Assembly: GCA_023416455.1 (NCBI GenBank)
Contig: JAEZHQ010000282.1
Coordinates: 1-8,178, forward strand
Direction of reading: 5' to 3'
Source: Pseudomonadota bacterium
GTDB taxonomy: Bacteria; Pseudomonadota; Alphaproteobacteria; Azospirillales; Azospirillaceae
Length of the DNA: 8,178 nt
Below the pieces are notes generated by a model, which ran no database searches, had not been told where the DNA came from, and saw only the letters and a program-made list of their open reading frames with translations. This document shows, in pieces, positions 5,393 through 8,178 of this stretch; position 1 is the stretch's first letter, and each line of letters opens with the position of its first letter. The position numbers and the translations under genes were made by a program.

Positions 5393-6415
5393 TCAGCTCA
5401 CGCGGATGAGGATCTGCGCGCGGCGGTTCGACGGCTCGCGGACGTTCGGACCGGTGGGAACCAGGAGCTGGGTCTCGCCCTTGCCCTCGACGGTGATCTG
5501 GTTGGCGGGGACGCCCTTGGCGATCAGCGCGTTCTTCACCGCGTCGGCGCGGCGGACGGAGAGCTTCTGGTTGTAGGCCGGCGACCCGGAGGTGTCGGTG
5601 TGGCCGATCACATGGATGCTGACGGCGCGCACCCTGCCGGCGGCGGCGGCGGCATCGCTGATGATCTTGTCCGACACCGGGGTGATGTTGGCCTTGTCCC
5701 AGTCGAAGAACACCAGATACTCGGTCTGCGGCTGCTGCTGGGCGGCCGGGGCCGGGGCCACCGGCGCAGGCGCCGGGGCGGCAGCCGGGGCACCGAAGCT
5801 GTAGCGCAGGCCGGCAAGGACGGTGTGGTTGCCGTACTCGCCCTTCGTCGTCACGCCGCCCAGGTCGAACTTCGGATCGACCGTGGCGAAATAGCGGTAG
5901 TCGACCGTCAGCGCCAGGTTGTTGGTGATGTTGTAGGCAACGCCGGCGATGCCCTGGTAGGCGAACACCCAATCCTTGTCGCTGAAGTCGGCGACCTTCA
6001 GGTGGACCTGCGCGATACCGGCGCCGACACCGATGTAGGGCGTGAAGCTGGTGCCGGTGTTGATGTCGTAGAGGATGTTGCCCATGAAGGCGATCGACCG
6101 GTAGCGGCCGTCGAGGTCACGCAGCGCCGGGGTCGCGCTCTCGGTGCTGTCGATCGAGTTGCGCCAGCGCCAGGCGAACTCCAGTTCGGCCCGCGGGCCG
6201 GCGGCGGTGGCGTAGCCGACCGACAGATCGCCGATGCCGCCGACTTTGAAGCTGGCGTCCAGCTCTCCACCGGTGGACTGGAGGTTCAGATCGGAGTCGC
6301 GCGTCCAATTCACACCGGCGCCGGCGCCGACGTAAAAGCCCTCGGGGGCGGCAATGGCGGCGGTCGGGAGCATGATCGCGACGGCCGAGCCGAGCAGAAT
6401 CCCACGCAGAGTCAT
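5393..6415 (-). CDS. OmpA-family outer-membrane porin with peptidoglycan-binding domain
   Basis: A 340-residue outer-membrane protein. Residues 1-23 are a signal peptide (MTLRGILLGSAVAIMLPTA, cleavage near AIA-AP). Residues about 24-207 are a beta-barrel with alternating aromatic strands (FYVGAGAGVNW, AELEFAWRWR, TPYIGVGAGIA, LALTVDYRYFA) ending in LAGLRYSF. An Ala/Pro/Gln linker (about 209-230) joins a C-terminal OmpA domain (about 231-340) with GHTDTSGS (271-278), the YNQKLSVRRA helix including the probable peptidoglycan-binding pair D274 and R289, and the end block NRRAQI. It ties the outer membrane to the cell wall. The ATG at 6415 follows AAGGGAAAG and gives the signal peptide directly; in-frame starts further upstream (to 6520) would mask it. 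The mRNA has a structured 5' UTR and the gene is divergent from the MBL hydrolase. Confidence 0.92.
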   Translation of the reverse strand: MTLRGILLGSAVAIMLPTAAIAAPEGFYVGAGAGVNWTRDSDLNLQSTGGELDASFKVGGIGDLSVGYATAAGPRAELEFAWRWRNSIDSTESATPALRDLDGRYRSIAFMGNILYDINTGTSFTPYIGVGAGIAQVHLKVADFSDKDWVFAYQGIAGVAYNITNNLALTVDYRYFATVDPKFDLGGVTTKGEYGNHTVLAGLRYSFGAPAAAPAPAPVAPAPAAQQQPQTEYLVFFDWDKANITPVSDKIISDAAAAAGRVRAVSIHVIGHTDTSGSPAYNQKLSVRRADAVKNALIAKGVPANQITVEGKGETQLLVPTGPNVREPSNRRAQILIRVS

Positions 6416-6477
6416 TTTCTTCTTTCCCTTGTTGACGGCGTTGCCGGGCCTGTCGATATGAACCAAGCTGACGCGGC

Positions 6478-6516
6478 ACCCGGGGGTCATGCGCCCAGGG
6501 GATGAAGCCCCCGGGT
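6478..6516 (-). promoter_or_regulatory. Stable stem-loop in the ompA-like 5' UTR
   Basis: ACCCGGGGG (6478-6486) pairs exactly with CCCCCGGGT (6508-6516), and inside it TCAT (6487-6490) pairs with ATGA (6502-6505) past a two-base bulge, giving 13 pairs. It lies about 62 bases upstream of the start codon. Stem-loops at this place stabilise ompA mRNA in enterobacteria; a like role here is inference. Confidence 0.4.
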
Positions 6517-6564
6517 CCATGCTCGCCTGTCCTCGTCATGCAAGCCCGCCGTGGTCCGTTGGCG

Positions 6565-6594
6565 GTTGTAACCTTGGGTTTGAGATATCAGCAA
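6565..6594 (-). promoter_or_regulatory. Possible promoter for the OmpA-family gene
   Basis: On the minus strand, TTGCTG (6594-6589) and TACAAC (6570-6565) with an 18-base spacer resemble -35 and -10 boxes, each imperfect. The start would be near 6558, giving a 5' UTR of about 140 bases that includes the stem-loop. Confidence 0.25.
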
Positions 6595-6706
6595 GCCGGC
6601 ACGCTCACAAGACCCCTGTTGTAAGAACTCCGCCTCTGTTGCATTTTTGCAGACAGACTTGAAAGGATGGCGTCGGGATCATGGCGTTGGAAAAGGACCG
6701 CAGAGC

Positions 6707-7768
6707 ATGAGCAATCCGCTCGGCGATGAACTCACCTATCCCTTGGACATACCACCAAAGGACGGGGAAATCCGGGTGGTGGAACCAGGGCTGTACTGGA
6801 TCCGGCTGTCCCTGCCCTTTCGGCTGGACCATGTCAACGTCTGGGCCATTGAGGGCGCAGGGGGCTGGACCGTCATCGACACCGGCCTGGACGACGGCCG
6901 CACGCGCGCGGCCTGGAAGGGGCTGCTGAACGGCGCGCTGGCCGGCCGGCCGGTGGAACGGGTGGTCGCCACCCACTTCCATCCCGACCACATCGCCCTG
7001 GCCGCGTGGCTGGCGGATCGCACCGGCGCCTCCTTCGCCGCCAGCCTGACCGACTGGCTGTTCGCCCGCACTCTCAGCACCGACGACACGCCGGGGCAGG
7101 CCGCGACGGTCGAACGCTTTTACCGCCGCGCCGGGCTCGACGGCGAGGCGCTGGACGCCCTCCTCGACCGCGGCAACGCCTACGCGCGGCTGGTGAAGGC
7201 GGTGCCGCCGGTGCTCACCCGGCTGCGCCACGGCGATGCGCTGGACATGGGTGCCGCGACGTGGCGGGTGATCGCCGGTGCAGGCCACACGCCGGAGCCG
7301 GTGTGCCTGTTCCGCCCGGCCGATGCGTCCGGCCGCGCCCCCCTGCTGATCTCGGGCGACCAGGTTCTGCCGGTCATCAGCCCCAACATCAGCGTGTGGC
7401 CCACCGAACCCGACGCCGATCCGCTGGCCGACTATCTGGAATCCTTCGACGCGCTGCTCGCCCTGCCGGAGGAGACGCTGGTGCTTCCCTCGCACGGGGC
7501 GCCCTTCCGCGGGCTGCACCTCCGGCTGGCCGGGCTGAGGCGGCACCACGAGGAACGGCTCGCCGAGATCGCGGAGCTGTGCACCACGCCAAGAACGGCC
7601 GCCCAGGTGGCCGACGCGGTGTTCCGCCCCGATCTCGACACGCACCAGAAGGTCTTCGCGCTGGGCGAGGCGGTGGCCCACCTCAATCACCTGGTCGGGC
7701 GGGGGGCGATCACCCGCGCCACCGGACCGTCCGGCACCCTGCTCTACGGCCCTCGGCGCAGCGACTGA
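6707..7768 (+). CDS. MBL-fold metallohydrolase with C-terminal winged helix
   Basis: A 353-residue cytoplasmic protein of the metallo-beta-lactamase superfamily; no signal peptide is visible. The metal site is THFHPDH (H90, H92, D94, H95), with further ligands H194 in GAGHTPE, D218 in ISGDQVLP and H263 in LPSHG, so the dinuclear site is complete. The last part (about 290-345) is helical, with TPRTAAQVADAVFR and then HLNHLVGRGAITR, like the winged-helix domain found after many MBL hydrolases. The substrate cannot be read from sequence; glyoxalase II-like thioesterase or another hydrolase is possible. The ATG at 6707 has AAGGA 9 bases before it; a TTG at 6647 adds 20 unlike residues. It is transcribed alone, divergent from ompA, and ends near a hairpin terminator. 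Confidence 0.88.
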   Translation: MSNPLGDELTYPLDIPPKDGEIRVVEPGLYWIRLSLPFRLDHVNVWAIEGAGGWTVIDTGLDDGRTRAAWKGLLNGALAGRPVERVVATHFHPDHIALAAWLADRTGASFAASLTDWLFARTLSTDDTPGQAATVERFYRRAGLDGEALDALLDRGNAYARLVKAVPPVLTRLRHGDALDMGAATWRVIAGAGHTPEPVCLFRPADASGRAPLLISGDQVLPVISPNISVWPTEPDADPLADYLESFDALLALPEETLVLPSHGAPFRGLHLRLAGLRRHHEERLAEIAELCTTPRTAAQVADAVFRPDLDTHQKVFALGEAVAHLNHLVGRGAITRATGPSGTLLYGPRRSD

Positions 7769-7803
7769 GCGCAGGCCGCATAAGGTTGGCGGATCGGGTG
7801 CTC

Positions 7804-7832
7804 CAAGCCCGCCATCCCCTCTTGCGGGCTTG
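7804..7832 (+). terminator. Hairpin terminator after the MBL hydrolase gene
   Basis: CAAGCCCGC (7804-7812) and GCGGGCTTG (7824-7832) pair perfectly around an 11-base C/T-rich loop, 36 bases after the stop codon. It lies between convergent genes and may serve both. There is no long T-run; the 3' arm is the first copy of a short tandem repeat. Confidence 0.5.
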
Positions 7833-7843
7833 TGCGGGCTTGT
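7824..7843. repeat. Two tandem copies of a 10-base unit
   Basis: GCGGGCTTGT occurs twice in a row (7824-7833, 7834-7843), followed by a partial GCGGA. The first copy is the 3' arm of the terminator hairpin, so the repeat gives two alternative 3' arms for the same 5' arm. It probably arose by slippage. Confidence 0.6.
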
Positions 7844-7867
7844 GCGGACGGCGTTCGTAAAGCCCGC

Positions 7868-8077
7868 TCAGGGCTCGACGACCATCTCGAACTCGTGGGG
7901 GTCGAGGAGTGCCGCCACGGCCAGGGTCTTCAGGGTCTTGGGATCGTCCGAACGCTTCATCTGGGCGTGCTGGGTCCCAAGCCCGTCCTTGCGGACGGCA
8001 ATCACCTCCCAGATCCCACCGCCTGGACCCAATTTCCGGAACATCTGACCTTCGACGACTTCGCGCTTCCTGCGCAT
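7868..8077 (-). CDS. Small conserved-looking protein of unknown function (69 residues)
   Basis: I do not recognise a named family. The protein begins MRRKREVVEGQMFRKLG and continues through GGGIWEVIAVRKD to LLDPHEFEMVV at its end. The pattern of short beta-like strands (QMFRKL, IWEVIAVRKD, HAQMKRSDD) followed by one helix (PKTLKTLAVAALL) suggests a small SH3- or barrel-like fold. It has no Cys, no signal peptide and no membrane segment, so it is likely cytoplasmic. The ATG at 8077 has GGAG 8 bases upstream (on the minus strand), a strong site, and codon use matches the neighbours; both support a real gene. Starts further upstream (to 8158) would add a low-complexity stretch. It converges with the MBL hydrolase gene. 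No function is offered. Confidence 0.75.
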   Translation of the reverse strand: MRRKREVVEGQMFRKLGPGGGIWEVIAVRKDGLGTQHAQMKRSDDPKTLKTLAVAALLDPHEFEMVVEP

Positions 8078-8129
8078 GTCCGCTTCTCCAAAAGCCGGGC
8101 AAACGGGGGCGCCCGCGCCACCCCCGGGC

Positions 8130-8158
8130 ACGCTATTCAAACACGCCCATGCATTCAA
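8130..8158 (-). promoter_or_regulatory. Possible promoter with repeated TTTGAAT for the small gene
   Basis: On the minus strand, TTGAAT (8158-8153) and TAGCGT (8135-8130), 17 bases apart, resemble weak -35/-10 boxes. TTTGAAT itself occurs twice, 18 bases apart. The region between this and the gene (8104-8126) can form a six-pair GC stem. Confidence 0.2.
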
Positions 8159-8178
8159 ACAGGAAATGCCTCCGGCGT

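Noticed and set aside
5246..6505. Plus-strand open frame of about 419 codons
   Set aside because: Antisense to the OmpA-family gene, which has a signal peptide, barrel and OmpA motifs; this frame has none.
6605..7690. Minus-strand open frame of about 361 codons
   Set aside because: Antisense to the MBL hydrolase, whose metal ligands are all present.
1..8178. tRNA, rRNA, CRISPR array, insertion sequence or prophage genes
   Set aside because: No cloverleaf, rRNA-like stretch, regular spaced repeats, transposase or phage motif was found on either strand by eye.

Overview
The window is GC-rich, with long antisense reading frames as shadows of the real genes. Gene content points to an alphaproteobacterium, probably Rhodospirillales and Azospirillum-like: DUF4383 protein, a nap-type cytochrome remnant, an OmpA-family porin with an Ala/Pro linker, and FNR-type boxes. 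The taxonomic call is inference from gene families and base composition, not from a database match.

Layout. Bases 1-326 hold the N-terminal 108 codons of mfd (minus strand, running off the left edge). Bases 384-821 (minus) encode a four-helix DUF4383 membrane protein. Bases 858-1165 (minus) appear to be a scar of a periplasmic nitrate reductase (nap) operon: the first codons of a napF-like gene run directly into the last ~80 codons of napC, with the catalytic genes missing. Bases 1166-1418 are a low-GC divergent control region with two FNR/Anr-like boxes. On the far side, 1419-2843 (plus) encodes a membrane histidine kinase with a PilJ/NarX-type sensor domain. Bases 2882-3076 are a likely leader region for tyrS: a TTGACA promoter, a 16-codon ORF with two adjacent Tyr codons that may be leaderless, and mutually exclusive hairpins. 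tyrS is at 3077-4351 (plus). A hairpin-dense convergent gap (4352-4519) separates it from a NarL/FixJ response regulator (4520-5167, minus). Then come a very long perfect hairpin (5302-5350), an OmpA-family outer-membrane protein (5393-6415, minus) with a structured 5' UTR, a divergent MBL-fold hydrolase with a C-terminal winged helix (6707-7768, plus), and a 69-codon conserved-looking protein of unknown function (7868-8077, minus).

How the genes fit together. The kinase and the response regulator flank tyrS and may form one two-component system split by it; the kinase shares a control region with the dead nap locus, so it may once have served nitrate respiration. The other genes (mfd, tyrS, ompA) are housekeeping. 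The two parts most worth checking are the nap deletion scar with its surviving FNR boxes, and the tyrS leader, which has attenuator geometry but lacks a U-tract.
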